Assembly: GCF_001625305.1 (NCBI RefSeq)
Contig: NW_017804231.1
Span: 1,460,994 to 1,524,993 of the forward strand
Direction: 5' to 3'
Length of the DNA: 64,000 bases
From: Branchiostoma belcheri
Taxonomy: Eukaryota > Chordata > Leptocardii > Amphioxiformes > Branchiostomatidae
In this document: positions 46,070-50,697 of the stretch, one piece after another
Layout: the number at the start of each line of letters is the position of its first letter
Position numbering within the stretch: the stretch's first letter is position 1
Notes under the pieces: generated by a model
The model's input: only the letters and a program-made list of their open reading frames with translations
Databases searched by the model: none
Told to the model about the DNA's origin: nothing
Translations under genes and position numbers: made by a program

Positions 46070-47897
46070 GTGCATGCGTGTTTCTGCAGCTTGTAATGGA
46101 TATGTTGGGTTCAGTTTATCCCAAAGTGAGAATGCCATTAATCGTGTCTACATCTGGTCAGCATGGCATGTGTTCGCTAGTTGCCTCTACTTGACAACTG
46201 AGCTAACACTGTAACAATGGTCTCATTGTACTTTATCATCTAGATAGCAACAGTTCGACTTTACTTGTACCAGACCACGTGGAGCTACGCTGTTCTCGCC
46301 TTCCAGATTATGTTCGTCTTCGTCACTTTTGTGTTTGCCTACAGAGAAGGTATTGGGAAATACTTTCTCTTACTCTTTTGTCATCCCCAATCGAGGTGAA
46401 ACATATTTTACCTAGGATAATCCCTGTTACATTTAGATACATGTGTCAGCATCAGATGTTTACTCAACAAAATGAAATGCACGTTTTATTTTGTCTATAT
46501 TGTATTGATTTATGTATTTTCATACGTAAATATGTTTCTAAGTAACGAAAGCAGAGAGAATGCACCGCTAGATAGCAAACACAGTATACATACTACTATC
46601 CAATGGCAATGGCATTATGCATATTAAGTCTTGGAAACGTTATAACTGGTCACAAGGTCACAAGCAGTGACAGGCAATACATTCATTCCCTGCAATATTT
46701 CACACTAGTGAACAGAATCCTGCTGATGGGGACGGATTACTTCCGTCTGTTTTGGAATCTGGTGGAGCTTTGCGTGTGCCTGCTGTCTTTGGCGCAGATT
46801 GGACTTCAACTGTACACCACGTACATTATCCTGGACTTCACCAATAAGGCTGGAAGGACCAATGACAGATCTTACAGGTAGGTGAAGGTATACTATCATT
46901 ACATCAAATGGCTATTTTTGCGGATGCTGGCTGCAATCATCTGGGTTCGTTCCAAATTTATACAGAGAAATATTTTGGAGGTAGACAGAACATTTTCACT
47001 GACTTCGTTAACTGTACTATGTGCTCACCAGATAGCGATTACTTGAGATAATTTTATCTCATATAATTTGCTTGCTTCCTTTTTTTCAGTAAATACAAAC
47101 AAGCCGCTAGCTGGGACCAGCTGAATACCTACGTGCAAGCCTGGCTCGTCTGTGCGGCCACCCTGAAATTGATGCACCTTTGTCGCTTCAACAAACACGT
47201 AGAAAGAAGCGCCATTACTTTAACCAGATCCACCAAACCCTTGCTGAACTACATGGTGATCTTCGTCATTACCGTATCGGCATTTTGCATGCTGACGTAC
47301 CTTGTACTTGGTGCTTCGCTTGAAGGATACAGCCCGTACATAACCAATGTGGAAACGATGCTCGGGGTGATGCTTGGAGGCTTCGACTTCAATGCACTAT
47401 CGGACGCTCACCATTTCCTCGGACCTGCCATTTTCTTTGGGTACCTGATGTTTGTCAACTTCCTCCTGCTGATGATGTTTTGTGCCATTCTGGACGTGGC
47501 GTATCACGAAGTCATAGAGGGTGAAAGCGAAGATGAAAAATCAAAGAATCAGAAGATTACAGAGCTAGGAATGGCAATAGCAGGTGATGCTTACCAAAGA
47601 ACAAAAGATATGATAGAAAAATCCCTGGGCTGGCAGACACACACCAAGACTTTTCGTGGAAATACACCAGCGTACACAAAAGCGGAGCTGATGGAGGATC
47701 TCTTGCAAGCAAGAAGGAAGGCACTCTCGTTCATCAGGAGTAAGGATTCCCATGCGACAGAAACAGAAGGGAGCTACAAGGACCCAGCTTTTGATTCACA
47801 CAATGGAACTTCGAATTCCACGAAGAAGACATCTAATTCGTTTTACGTAGAAAACGAAAGCATCCCTGGGTACGGATTGCGAAGTGATAGGATTTAG
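5287..47897 (+). CDS. Polycystin-1-like mosaic receptor/channel (PKD1L/REJ family), about 60 exons
   Basis: A single gene chained through about 60 exons whose splice phases all agree and whose coding length, about 12.5 kb, is a multiple of three (about 4,173 residues). The order is signal peptide, F5/8C (25-169), TSP1 (170-231), two kringles (245-408), CTLD (409-534), EGF, D8C (572-705), pentraxin (706-908), PAN-like (921-1000), CTLD (1018-1140), F-type lectin (1155-1297), hevein-like, WxxW (1352-1443), two CTLDs (1444-1704), FAMeT (1714-1860), SEA (1861-1967), two EGFs, REJ, GPS (about 2975-3030), PLAT, then the multi-span polycystin body. Known family members (sea urchin suREJ, vertebrate PKD1L2/3) share CTLD, REJ, GPS, PLAT and channel. 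Likely a plasma-membrane or ciliary sensor. Exon edges were set by eye; a split into two genes cannot be wholly excluded, but no internal poly(A) or signal peptide is evident. Confidence 0.88.
5386..5520 (-). repeat. Partial MITE copy in polycystin intron 1
   Basis: The run GCTATGTTGATTTGATTATA and the following CCAAAACTGATGCGAGTGTG and GTGGTCATGAAGG are the reverse complement of the right half of the complete element at 51135-51535. The copy keeps one terminal inverted repeat and is truncated. Confidence 0.7.
5688..6122 (+). CDS. Polycystin module: F5/8 type C (discoidin) domain
   Basis: A single phase 1-1 exon encodes about 145 residues with the discoidin pattern: an N-terminal GKALDGNSGTYW loop, the strand WYITLDLGASYSLSKIKF, and C-terminal ARYWKFIVTR and LKELQFYG. 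These correspond to the conserved DG...YW, LDLG and E(L/I)xxYG positions of coagulation factor 5/8 C domains. Such domains bind carbohydrates or lipids on cell surfaces. It lacks the paired N- and C-terminal cysteines of the vertebrate factors, as many invertebrate discoidin domains do. Confidence 0.85.
6251..6601 (+). CDS. Polycystin module: thrombospondin type 1 repeat plus linker
   Basis: Exon 6251-6436 encodes a typical TSP1 repeat: WSAWDAWTECSVTCG, then TRTRRCDNP, SCAGDTQETSAC and the last CP. The layered W-x-x-W and six-cysteine pattern is complete. The W residues are possible C-mannosylation sites and VTCGNVT contains possible O-fucose and N-glycosylation positions (family knowledge). 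A short 39-base exon at 6563-6601 (Gly/Ser-rich linker, VIETGGSVGADHL) follows. Both exons are phase 1-1. Confidence 0.88.
6777..7022 (+). CDS. Polycystin module: kringle 1
   Basis: One phase 1-1 exon encodes a complete kringle of about 82 residues with all six cysteines, the YRGSVNTTQSGLTCQHW start, the central ENYCRNPDG and the PWCYTTDP block that mark plasminogen-type kringles. Vertebrate kringles usually span two exons; here the whole domain is in one. Kringles mediate protein or lysine binding. The lysine-binding DXD/E centre is not obvious, since the equivalent position reads TTDPDV. Confidence 0.92.
7071..7255 (+). repeat. tRNA-derived SINE copy in kringle intron
   Basis: The head GGGTCGTGTGGCGCAGCGGC, with box-B-like GGGTTCGAGTCCTG near 7119-7132, looks like a tRNA 5' half. 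The tail CCGATCTTGTGCCCTTGGGA, CTCACTTCGCTCAGGTGTAA is the same as in the copy at 717-1030, but is cut short after about 7205. Same strand as the host gene. Confidence 0.8.
7607..7852 (+). CDS. Polycystin module: kringle 2
   Basis: A second single-exon kringle with the same length (246 bases) and phase as kringle 1. It has six cysteines and the landmarks YRGTVNVTKSGRACQYW, ENYCRNPNG and VWCYTADP. The two exons are clear tandem duplicates, with conserved spacing and near-identical motif blocks. Confidence 0.92.
8074..8451 (+). CDS. Polycystin module: C-type lectin-like domain 1
   Basis: A 126-residue phase 1-1 exon. The CTLD signature blocks are present: TYADAKADC, then WIGVTDLEEEGTFVW (the WIGL-type core), and a C-terminal ANCTNTKYYICE. 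The calcium-dependent sugar motifs EPN or QPD and WND are absent; their place is taken by PPGWEPDP and PPNQLLSANC. This copy is therefore probably a non-classical, protein-binding CTLD. Confidence 0.9.
8781..8891 (+). CDS. Polycystin module: EGF-like domain 1
   Basis: A 111-base phase 1-1 exon encodes a compact EGF domain with six cysteines: PCSPNPCINNGTCVE, then FLCRCGQNYTGTYC. It has no calcium-binding N-terminal motif. Confidence 0.9.
8892..9215. repeat. Degenerate tandem duplication in intron after EGF 1
   Basis: Two segments of about 160 bases (near 8895-9045 and 9065-9215) align along their length. Shared blocks include TTGTTGTATGTA, CATGGTTAAA, ACTGATGCT and ATGTAACATTGCACAT. The first copy touches the splice donor of the EGF exon. 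Confidence 0.6.
9353..9432. repeat. Two adjacent hairpins
   Basis: AATGTAACATTATAATGTTACATT is part of a near-perfect palindrome (about 9353-9385). It is followed by ATGAAGGTCTC and GAGACCTTCAT as inverted arms (about 9394-9431). No role is evident; this may be a relic of a foldback element. Confidence 0.45.
9962..10363 (+). CDS. Polycystin module: D8C domain (uromodulin/GP2/OIT3-type)
   Basis: A phase 1-1 exon encodes about 134 residues with eight cysteines and the hallmark order GGWYRFTGPAGTQMP, RCGTHAPVWLNGAHP, DGNVTRRVC, IQVRTCPGGYYVYQLPEP and the last YC. This matches the D8C module of uromodulin, GP2 and OIT3/LZP, whose role is protein or glycan presentation in secreted ZP proteins. 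The start was set at the AG before 9962 because it is the only acceptor giving phase 1; the AG at 9917 would meet a stop. To my knowledge D8C is uncommon in polycystins. Confidence 0.85.
10510..10690. repeat. ACGT-rich degenerate repeat
   Basis: Intronic block dense in ACGTCACG, GTAACG and ACGTTAC words. It resembles, in reverse complement, the block near 14370-14480 (shared ACGTCACGTTTT, GGTCTA, TCACG spacing). Together they flank the pentraxin exons. Confidence 0.4.
10757..10946. repeat. 95-bp perfect tandem duplication
   Basis: Two head-to-tail copies (10757-10851 and 10852-10946) begin TCCGTCCACATCAGCCGTC and end CAAACCAGGAAGGG. They appear identical along the unit, so the duplication is recent or an assembly artefact. 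It lies in the intron before the pentraxin exons and is not coding. Confidence 0.85.
11930..13001 (+). CDS. Polycystin module: pentraxin domain
   Basis: Two exons (11930-12141 and 12605-13001) encode about 203 residues. The first carries IFPGPRGTDDYARMEA and SFTLCVHMRS, the second the pentraxin signature HAICTTWSSSDGAWQLY plus WILGQDQDVVGGGFD and GELSGVNLWDRVLS. This is the HxCxS/TWxS motif of C-reactive protein/SAP-like jelly-roll domains, which bind ligands such as phosphocholine with calcium. Acidic GQDQD resembles the calcium loop. Flanking borders are phase 1; the internal intron is phase 0. Polycystins with pentraxin/LamG-type ectodomains are not common. Confidence 0.88.
13002..15458 (+). 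other. Long intron after the pentraxin module
   Basis: About 2.4 kb without a credible exon. It holds the 49-bp palindromic tandem array (13764-14286), then an ACGT-rich block near 14370-14480. I see nothing else of note. Confidence 0.6.
13764..14286. repeat. 49-bp tandem repeat with internal palindrome, about 11 copies
   Basis: Unit starts at 13769, 13818, 13867 and so on every 49 bases to 14259. Each unit contains AACGTAAAC, TGATG, ACGA, CATCAC, TTTACGTT: arms AACGTAAA/TTTACGTT and TGATG/CATCA, a C:C mismatch and an ACGA loop. The remaining part (CATGCCAAACCGTGGAC-like) is the most variable. The array lies in the polycystin intron between pentraxin and PAN exons. Confidence 0.95.
15459..16190 (+). 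CDS. Polycystin module: Thr-rich linker and PAN/Apple-like domain
   Basis: Exon 15459-15494 adds a 12-residue Thr/Ser linker (NAVATTTSPSTV). Exon 15951-16190 encodes about 80 residues with CGLPTFHHVPQSDCSG, CADACCAVLTCLSFQYN and SECFLKNKLC. The C-x3-C(C)-x4-C-x2-F pattern is that of PAN/Apple modules, which bind proteins or sugars. Both are phase 1-1. The donor of the second exon, GTTGGT, is weak. The PAN label is less certain than the neighbouring calls. Confidence 0.65.
15729..15800. repeat. 24-bp inverted repeat (hairpin)
   Basis: GGATGCGGTCCCAAATATGA at 15729 and its inverted partner ending at 15800 pair over 24 bases with one mismatch around a 24-base loop. Flanks (AGGTGT...ACACCTT) hint at a longer degenerate terminal repeat, so this may be a short foldback element. 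Confidence 0.6.
16243..16395. repeat. CAT microsatellite and 43-base inverted repeat
   Basis: A short ATC/CAT run at 16243-16259 is followed by imperfect inverted arms at about 16277-16319 and 16352-16395. The arms share CAGAGGTTGRTGRAGARGATTG in reverse complement. A compact foldback element in the intron after the PAN exon. Confidence 0.6.
16923..17970 (+). CDS. Polycystin module: C-type lectin 2 flanked by Thr/Pro linkers
   Basis: Exon 17146-17514 encodes a full CTLD: CPAGWSLFSGKCYKVF, then WFGLSDEVTEGQFLWEDG, WYPGEPNGGSLENC and TWNDRSC...FTCE. Both calcium-site motifs EPN and WND and the intervening EN are present, which in the family predicts calcium-dependent mannose-type binding. Short exons before (16923-16973, TTTTPSTTAATT) and after (17929-17970, TTPTPTPTPIT) encode mucin-like hinges that probably carry O-glycans. 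All three are phase 1-1. Confidence 0.92.
17755..17779. repeat. CAT trinucleotide microsatellite
   Basis: Eight CAT units in an intron; the resulting His-rich open frame is artificial. Confidence 0.9.
18252..18680 (+). CDS. Polycystin module: F-type lectin (fucolectin-like)
   Basis: A phase 1-1 exon of about 143 residues with the F-lectin landmarks VNIARGRPAWQSSTRY, KAVNGDRSGYYDRDHSC, WWYVDLGSSHSIERVVIFN, the vicinal CC in REGCCSWRLNPF, and LTLCEVEVYG at the end. The CC followed by R and the upstream H match residues known to contact fucose in the family. It belongs to the same fold as the F5/8C module near the N-terminus but to a different sequence family. Likely L-fucose binding; residue-level specificity is inferred. 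Confidence 0.88.
19155..19316 (+). CDS. Polycystin module: hevein-like (chitin-binding type 1-like) domain
   Basis: A short phase 1-1 exon of 54 residues with eight cysteines: WRDDSRCGDG, ECNPDSDRPCCSPYNYCG and HCDCEGCVDY. The PCC-x3-x2-CG core and aromatic residue after it resemble hevein-type chitin-binding modules. The AG before 19155 was chosen because the stronger-looking AG at 19099 gives a stop. The pairing with the next WxxW module seems to be a unit; function as chitin or GlcNAc binding is inference. Confidence 0.7.
19733..20008 (+). CDS. Polycystin module: WxxW (CILP/mucin) domain
   Basis: A phase 1-1 exon encoding about 92 residues with the WxxW hallmark CDSWTKWLNVDNPGTTGDWE, then QVCDTPTKIDAR, ATAGFVC and CLDYEVRFCC. 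These match the mucin-2/CILP WxxW module (Cys and DYEVRFxC end). In mucins and cartilage intermediate-layer protein this module is extracellular and matrix-related. It is placed right after the hevein-like exon. Confidence 0.9.
20779..21177 (+). CDS. Polycystin module: C-type lectin 3
   Basis: A phase 1-1 exon of 133 residues: WTKHGSSSYKFL, TEARALCDAEGAKLAMPKD, LWIGLNDIDVEGDFVWEDG, then WFPNQPNNVNRLQHC and QWRDDKCSNTWGVICE. The sugar-site triplet is QPN instead of EPN/QPD, and WND is replaced by WRDD, so calcium-dependent sugar binding is doubtful though not excluded. Confidence 0.92.
21676..22517 (+). CDS. Polycystin module: C-type lectin 4 and Pro-rich linker
   Basis: Exon 21676-22059 encodes CPENYIQFKDSCFQVF, SEARAACAAQGGLLAMPKD, WFGLEYQETEGQWRWEDG, then EEPNNMGGNEHC and SWNDRRCHQTVNYICQ. 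EPN with NEH and WND make this, with CTLD 2, a second copy predicted to bind mannose-type sugars with calcium. A 27-base exon (22491-22517) adds a TPPVPAPTT hinge. Phase 1-1 throughout. Confidence 0.92.
22656..22712. repeat. ATATAC hexanucleotide microsatellite
   Basis: Repeated CATATA units in the intron after CTLD 4. Confidence 0.95.
22785..22985. repeat. Inverted-repeat element with GGCCGGG ends
   Basis: The ends share GGCCTGGCCGGGC and CCCGGCCGGGCCCCGG-like sequence in opposite orientation. CCCCGGTTTGGAAATGTA at the right end is the reverse complement of the left end of a smaller element at 31550-31692, so both belong to one degenerate family. Confidence 0.45.
23089..23529 (+). CDS. Polycystin module: farnesoic acid O-methyltransferase-like (FAMeT) domain
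   Basis: A phase 1-1 exon of 147 residues: FRWELESVPAISFAVEAN, VRLALSP, MYEIIIGGWNNLLTTLRR, FRRFWVRFIKGTVRVGKD and VRFVGFATSEGILGQFRFY. This matches the FAMeT/methyltransf_FA beta-sandwich domain, which despite its name is an extracellular carbohydrate- or matrix-type domain in many invertebrate proteins; no catalytic role is implied. The exon ends at TCAG/GCAAGC: a GC donor fits the phase and the domain end, and no GT donor nearby does. It is rarely listed in polycystins. Confidence 0.8.
24147..24870 (+). CDS. Polycystin module: SEA domain with GSVVV cleavage motif
   Basis: Three exons (24147-24259, 24450-24508, 24722-24870) join as IFSVRFTAVVEIPWNEGY, YQELVND, VSRIFAVDAAFHSVIVHDI and PGSVVVIFSVQF. 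This is the SEA pattern and includes the GSVVV tetrapeptide region where SEA domains of mucins cleave themselves between G and S (24728/24729). Phases are 1-0, 0-2 and 2-1, so the split is typical of an old domain. The module is before the REJ region. Known SEA autoproteolysis leaves the halves associated. Confidence 0.85.
25925..26400 (+). CDS. Polycystin modules: EGF and calcium-binding EGF
   Basis: Exon 25925-26050 encodes an EGF: GLCSGVVCANHAVCV, LQCTCRNGYSGDG. The next exon, 26302-26880, starts with DIDECGDASHKCSRDELC, a canonical EGF-CA start (DIDEC), and NTEGSYRCAQCYPDF. It then continues without a border into the REJ region, so this second EGF is fused in-exon to REJ. Confidence 0.88.
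26302..32779 (+). CDS. Polycystin REJ (receptor for egg jelly) region
   Basis: Fourteen exons (26302-26880, 27210-27393, 28113-28326, 28645-28810, 29015-29136, 29366-29488, 29722-29913, 30191-30316, 30476-30584, 30770-30861, 31212-31466, 31826-32038, 32204-32471, 32675-32779) form the extracellular stalk of about 900 residues. Recognisable blocks are WVRIISSPIEARIAGG, DAAVSYDPDS and FSWTCRIGQG of the REJ start, the CNSNCNN and AVCDNCLQGEQLYYNWTL block, then a mostly helical part before GPS. Many NxS/T sites occur. It matches polycystin/suREJ in order. The start of the 32675 exon at ...GCAG/ACGAAT is chosen because it alone keeps the phase with the donor at 32471. Confidence 0.8.
29205..29335. 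repeat. Dispersed repeat copy (TTCGGGAGCAG family)
   Basis: Contains AAAGTTCGGGAGCAG, then a TTTAGACCACAC block. Related words appear in reverse at 7385-7495 (TGCTCCCGAACTTC after AGGCGTGGTCTA) and in the 11305-11450 block. This is a low-copy family in introns of this gene; its boundaries are unclear. Confidence 0.4.
31550..31692. repeat. Short MITE-like element with terminal inverted repeats
   Basis: TATGCTGGAGTTACATTTCC and its partner, ending GTGACTCCAACATA, form arms with inner CCGGGG/CCCCGG. The element is about 140 bp and includes GGCCGGG inverted motifs. Confidence 0.55.
32921..33691 (+). CDS. Polycystin GPS (GAIN) cleavage motif and first transmembrane segment
   Basis: Exons 32921-33114 and 33455-33691. 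The GPS reads CLFFDDQSHRWKSDGC, then THCFCDHLTAFGSDFQFF, with four cysteines, the W and the HL/T cleavage tripeptide intact. It is followed by NISENPAVVITISVIVGIYL, a hydrophobic span (TM1) ending in basic ARWKDRKD. In adhesion receptors and polycystin-1 the GPS autocleaves while both parts remain bound. An intron interrupts the GPS in phase 0; it contains a hairpin element. Confidence 0.92.
33137..33255. repeat. Foldback element in the GPS intron
   Basis: GAGTTACTCAAGCAACTGGA and TCCAGTTGCTTGAGTAG are inverted arms about 100 bases apart, with inner pairs such as TTTTG/CAAAA. Confidence 0.65.
33896..35085 (+). CDS. Polycystin PLAT/LH2 domain
   Basis: Exons 33896-33997, 34255-34433, 34746-34811 and 34924-35085 encode CSVYRVVVFTGARSNAGTTAKVSVMFYG-type PLAT sequence (split in two runs here), PLNYIHIWHDNSGDDPSWFL and YYFLCDKWFAVEEGDG. 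These are the G(A/S)xxxAGTTAxV, HxWHDN and WL/F landmarks of the polycystin PLAT domain in the first intracellular loop. It binds phosphoinositides and regulates trafficking in PKD1 family proteins. Phases 0-0, 0-2, 2-2, 2-2. Confidence 0.92.
35348..36998 (+). CDS. Polycystin transmembrane segments after PLAT
   Basis: Exons 35348-35507, 35626-35770, 35883-36086 (or 36215), 36570-36656 and 36811-36998. Hydrophobic spans include SLLLCTMLANIMFF, SALLVFPINLAIVQIF, WFLVFSSCFVSAFFTILYGF and WLFTFLTSFFFDLVVTQPIK, the usual polycystin-1 order with LFSVV-type loop. The cytosolic loop is basic and Ser-rich (KSRASKSSKTTRR). Exon 35883 stays open beyond GTAAGG at 36087 to GTGAGT at 36216; both donors give phase 1, so two isoforms differing by 43 residues are possible. 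Confidence 0.85.
37044..37221 (+). repeat. Left half of a MITE
   Basis: Starts TAAGGCCATGTTGATTTG and matches positions 51135 onwards of the complete element, with the same GCGCGCGCATGAATTTTCGG and GTTGCAAGGAAAACATTTAG blocks. Homology stops at about 37221, where the complete copy continues AAAAGACAAA. Confidence 0.8.
37321..37767. repeat. Related MITE, about 447 bp
   Basis: TAGGCCACAG, AGTAAATTTTATAGATGATA at the left are mirrored by GGATGTCATCCATAAAATTT, CTGTGGCCTTA at the right. It shares the TNGGCC ends and the GATGATATCC/GGATGTCATC part with the other MITE family but differs internally (CATGGAGGTAG/CTACCTCCATG palindrome inside). Confidence 0.75.
38040..38590 (+). other. LTR-like sequence, low confidence
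   Basis: A TATA-like GGATATAAAACCC at about 38279 lies 60-100 bases upstream of a TCTCTGGCTCCTGTG-type region and a TTTCTACAACATCGGC stretch. This order resembles a retrotransposon LTR with the start of an internal region. No second LTR, gag or pol was seen, though the nearby gap may hide sequence. It could equally be ordinary intron. Confidence 0.2.
38971..39673 (+). CDS. Possible 5' exons of a nested gene
   Basis: A GC-box-like GGGGCGGAG at 38971 precedes a stretch that ends in a good donor at 39155 (AATCAG/GTTAGT). Next, an AG at 39508 starts a GC-rich segment with an ATG at 39540 and an Arg/Gly/Ala-rich frame, MAGRAESRRTAGRASGERA and so on to LKLLKR, ending in a strong donor (AAAAG/GTATGT) in phase 2. 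Base composition is far from the AT-rich surroundings, so a CpG-island promoter/first coding exon is plausible. Frame is low-complexity; no domain is visible. It needs at least one more exon, perhaps in the gap, to meet the phase-1 exon at 41107. Confidence 0.3.
40101..40963. other. Assembly gap (863 N)
   Basis: A run of unresolved bases. Open frames of X here are artefacts. Confidence 1.
41107..42698 (+). CDS. Candidate nested gene, C-terminal exons, function unknown
   Basis: Four short exons chain with canonical AG/GT sites and consistent phases: 41107-41150, 41386-41533, 41936-42000, 42642-42698. The joined frame reads FGQYFITNPTGLYQ, TCREGHLLFYTEHQCR, then GGF(T)LHDDKHSSYSRIQSKSG, YLVNFAMSTLRCRLQQEFTG and a stop. 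Overlapping AATAAA signals follow at 42818-42827. The part is cysteine-containing and not low in complexity, and I recognise no domain. It sits on the same strand inside a polycystin intron whose phase (0) does not fit the first exon (phase 1), so it is not an alternative polycystin end as drawn. Upstream exons may be in the gap or at 39509. Confidence 0.45.
41692..41820. repeat. Perfect 49-bp inverted repeat
   Basis: Arms 41692-41740 and 41772-41820 are exact reverse complements over 49 bases (from TAGTTTAAGAGTTTGACTTG) around a 31-base loop. The 13-bp ATAATAAGGTCAA is directly repeated outside (41642 and 41820). This is either a very young foldback element with a duplication at its edges or a cloning/assembly artefact. 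Confidence 0.85.
42818..42827 (+). terminator. Overlapping poly(A) signals of nested gene candidate
   Basis: AATAAATAAA about 120 bases after the stop codon of the candidate nested gene. Confidence 0.4.
43246..43455 (+). repeat. Right half of a MITE
   Basis: Matches the right part of the complete element from AAAAAAGACAAAAATGTAAAG to the end GGATGTCATCCATATAATC...ACATGGCCTAA, in the same orientation as the left half at 37044-37221. The two halves add up to one element. Confidence 0.8.
43713..47897 (+). CDS. Polycystin channel body: polycystin domain, S1-S6, C-tail
   Basis: Exons 43713-43790, 44155-44394, 44527-44701, 45042-45239, 45618-45865, 46244-46349, 46709-46877, 47090-47897. The acidic start (EDEEYLVQEAK) and LLKARQQRFLELSLRSALLE lead to a span FFTIYVFILILVAN, then the extracellular polycystin domain (GLERGQWIDSATRAIFVEL, YNPNANLFSVV). 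Spans follow at FQIMFVFVTFVFAYRE, LFWNLVELCVCLLSL, LLNYMVIFVITVSAFCMLTY and IFFGYLMFVNFLLLMMFCAI. A pore-like NVETMLGVMLGGFDFNAL lies between the last two. The C-tail (about 130 residues) is charged and Ser-rich, with no EF-hand as in PKD2, fitting the PKD1-like branch. Confidence 0.92.
46022..46078. repeat. TG microsatellite
   Basis: Interrupted TG run within the intron before exon 46244. Confidence 0.9.
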
Positions 47898-48895
47898 GTG
47901 GAAAACATAGGGCTGTATTATAACACTTCAGTCTGTGCTTCTTTGCGTTTAAATAAGGAAGGGAGGAAGGTATCTTAGCAATTACCCGTGTGTCTTAGCA
48001 ATTACAACGGTCCAATACCTAGGTGATTGGTTGCGAGCTAACATTGGTGTTTTAGACTAATAAGTGGGTTCATAACACAAAAAGAATGTGGAAGGTGATA
48101 TAGGTAAATGCTGACTAAACAATATTAAATCAATACATTTACGTTAAGAGATTTTATATGTTGCACATCGTTAAACTTTAAATCGTTAAACTTTATGATT
48201 AGCAGATTCTGCATTGTGTTAATGCACAGGAATGTTGCTAGTACAGATATATTTTTATATCAAAGAAACACTCTTGTTCGAGTATAGAATTTGTTAATAT
48301 GCAGGTATATATAGGTGATCTATGTTTCAATTGTTTGAATCGAAAAAACTTGGGAGCCTACAGCTAGGTACAGATTTGCCCGATAAACTAATTGTACAAA
48401 AATTTTACATGTATACATGTAATTGTAAATAGGTGACTGGACGGCATATTGGGTGATTTTGATATGAAAGGCAAAGAAACAGTATTCAGGTGAGTATTGC
48501 TGCGTATTGTTGGTTTGTCTTCGATGAAATCTGAAGACCAAAACATGATGTCATTGAATCCGTTCTTGTATTTCTGCAGATGTATACAATGAAGCCTTTT
48601 CAGCTGCCCAGAGAAGTAGGATCCAGCAAGCTATAGCTAGTGTGACGTCTGAACGGCAACCGACCTTTCTAATTATTTTATCGACAATGTTCTACTTCTT
48701 TGTTTTTATTTATATACATAACTGTTATATTTCAAGCAGACTAAACAATCATCTCTGTAATTCCTTCATTTAACGCTACAAAATCCATATTTGTTTTTTT
48801 CTGTATCATTATGTATTATTTTGTATCTACTATATTTTTTGTACAATGGATTCCTGTATTGTGAATGAAATAATAAAGTTTTAAAAACAGATATA
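47898..48895 (+). other. Polycystin 3' UTR
   Basis: About 1 kb after the stop codon TAG (47895-47897) lacks open frames of note and ends near the AATAAA signal at 48872-48877. No other convincing signal lies closer to the stop. Confidence 0.6.
48872..48877 (+). terminator. Poly(A) signal of the polycystin gene
   Basis: AATAAA about 980 bases past the stop codon, in a T-rich setting. The next gene starts some 670 bases further on the same strand. Confidence 0.6.
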
Positions 48896-48899
48896 CATG

Positions 48900-49540
48900 T
48901 GTATTTGTAATTAATGCAGTTTTTGTCAAATCGTTATGAATGCATCAAAATGAAAACAGGAAAATTTAATAGTATGTCGCTCTCATGCAAACAATTCGTG
49001 CAAGTGATACAAATGGCGTGATATAAACAATGATAAGCAAAATATATAGCCAGTTCTAAAATAAACTTATTTATACTAAATATTGTTTCTTTTATCATTG
49101 TTACAATGTATATTGGAATTAACTCAATTCGATCACAAGCTTGTAGGCTCGAATGAGAAATGAAGCCGTTATATTGAGTATTAGTACTATAACGTTATTT
49201 CCTTAACAGAGACAAAAGTGGTCATACAATTAATATCTTTAAATCAGTTGTGAATGTTGTATTTCTAAAATTTTCAATGATTAACTAGAATAGATATTTT
49301 GCTCCTAATTCGAATGTTGATGAGGAGAATCATTAGGTAAATCTCAATGCTACTTGATTGGCGCAAAATATCAAAATAGCGCAAACTAGTAGTTACGTTG
49401 ATAAAGAAGCTCCTGGCACAGTAAACCACACAGGCCATCACACATATCTACAAAACTATGACCTCGACCAGCGGTTTTACCGCGTCACTCCGTGGGTCAT
49501 CAGGTTTGGTTGCCAGGTAATCATACACCAAGCGAAGTGC
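48900..49540. other. Intergenic spacer between polycystin and LRRIQ1-like gene
   Basis: AT-rich spacer of about 640 bases without a credible exon. Both neighbours are transcribed left to right. It should contain the core promoter of the second gene, but no TATA box is obvious. Confidence 0.6.
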
Positions 49541-49544
49541 ATGA

Positions 49545-49650
49545 CGGGAGTAAAAAATCAAAATGGCGGACATCTACTCGAAAAATCGACTGAGTATGAA
49601 GAAAATTTAGTGTTTTCACCCAGAAACAACGCATATTTGGCCTAAAAAAG
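49545..49650 (+). promoter_or_regulatory. Probable first (5' UTR) exon and YY1-like site of LRRIQ1-like gene
   Basis: AAAATGGCGGACATC at about 49562 matches the YY1 site that in many animal promoters overlaps the start of transcription of broadly expressed genes. The ATG within it opens only a short frame and is unlikely to be the protein start. The segment ends in a good donor (AAAAAAG/GTAAGG at 49651). The start of transcription is inferred. Confidence 0.45.
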
Positions 49651-50697
49651 GTAAGGAATTTTCATAACATATTGTAGTTCCTTCTTAAATTATTCGCTAC
49701 CTCGTGGTTGCCCTGTTTTACCCGCAAGCATAAGTTTGTTTTGTGTGTCCGGCTGAAATACCAGAAACAGATTTTATTGCAAAAATATGCCGTGAGAGTT
49801 CATGTAGTAAAATCAGTAATTTTTCATGGAAACAAACAAAGAAACAAAAGTCGACTTAATGTAAACTTCAGAGAAATGTTCCAAACATATTAAAGTTATG
49901 TCGTTAAGTAATTTAGCCATAGTAATATTTTGAGGTAATATTAAAGTTTATTACTGTTAACTAACATGACTACTCAAATCAGAATTTAAGCCAGCTCCGT
50001 TTATCGTACCACATAATCGGGTGAAAATATGAAATCTGTAAAGCTTGAGGAGAGAACGTATTTTCTAGGTCAAGTTCAGAATCAGATCTTCACATTGCAA
50101 ATGGATCATACGTGTATGCATGTAGTGTAGCATGCAGCTGCCCTGAACTGGCTGAAGTGCTTTTGTCTTTGCAGCCTACCGTATCTTTCATGCTTGGTAG
50201 AGTGGTCAAAGTGATTGTCAAGACTCTTATGTAGTAAGAGCTACTTGGTCACTTGGTTACGTATGGTCAAGAGATATCAATTTACTTTAGAATCAGAGCA
50301 GACCAGTTTTATATGTAATGTAATGTAATGATGTGTCAATGCAGGAAAATGCAGGTAGCAAACAGTGAAAATATTATCTAGTGTTGGAAGACAAAATACT
50401 ATAAATCATTTTTTGCAGTACTTTTGCGGTCACTTCTGTACCACGAATTTATCATTACTGCAAACAAATAATTCAGTGACATAAAAAAATGATAAATTCT
50501 TCTGCACCTGCCTCCACCGTGATTGAACATACATTTTGTATAGTTCCGCTAACATGTCCATTTTTCTCAGACCTCAATATATTGCTACTGCGATTTATTA
50601 AAGTGAGTTACAGCAAGTGGCTCTTTTCCTCGCCCGCTACTCCCGTGAGTGAATCATTGATCACACATCCTTGTGCACAGCCTGGTGAGTCAGGAGG

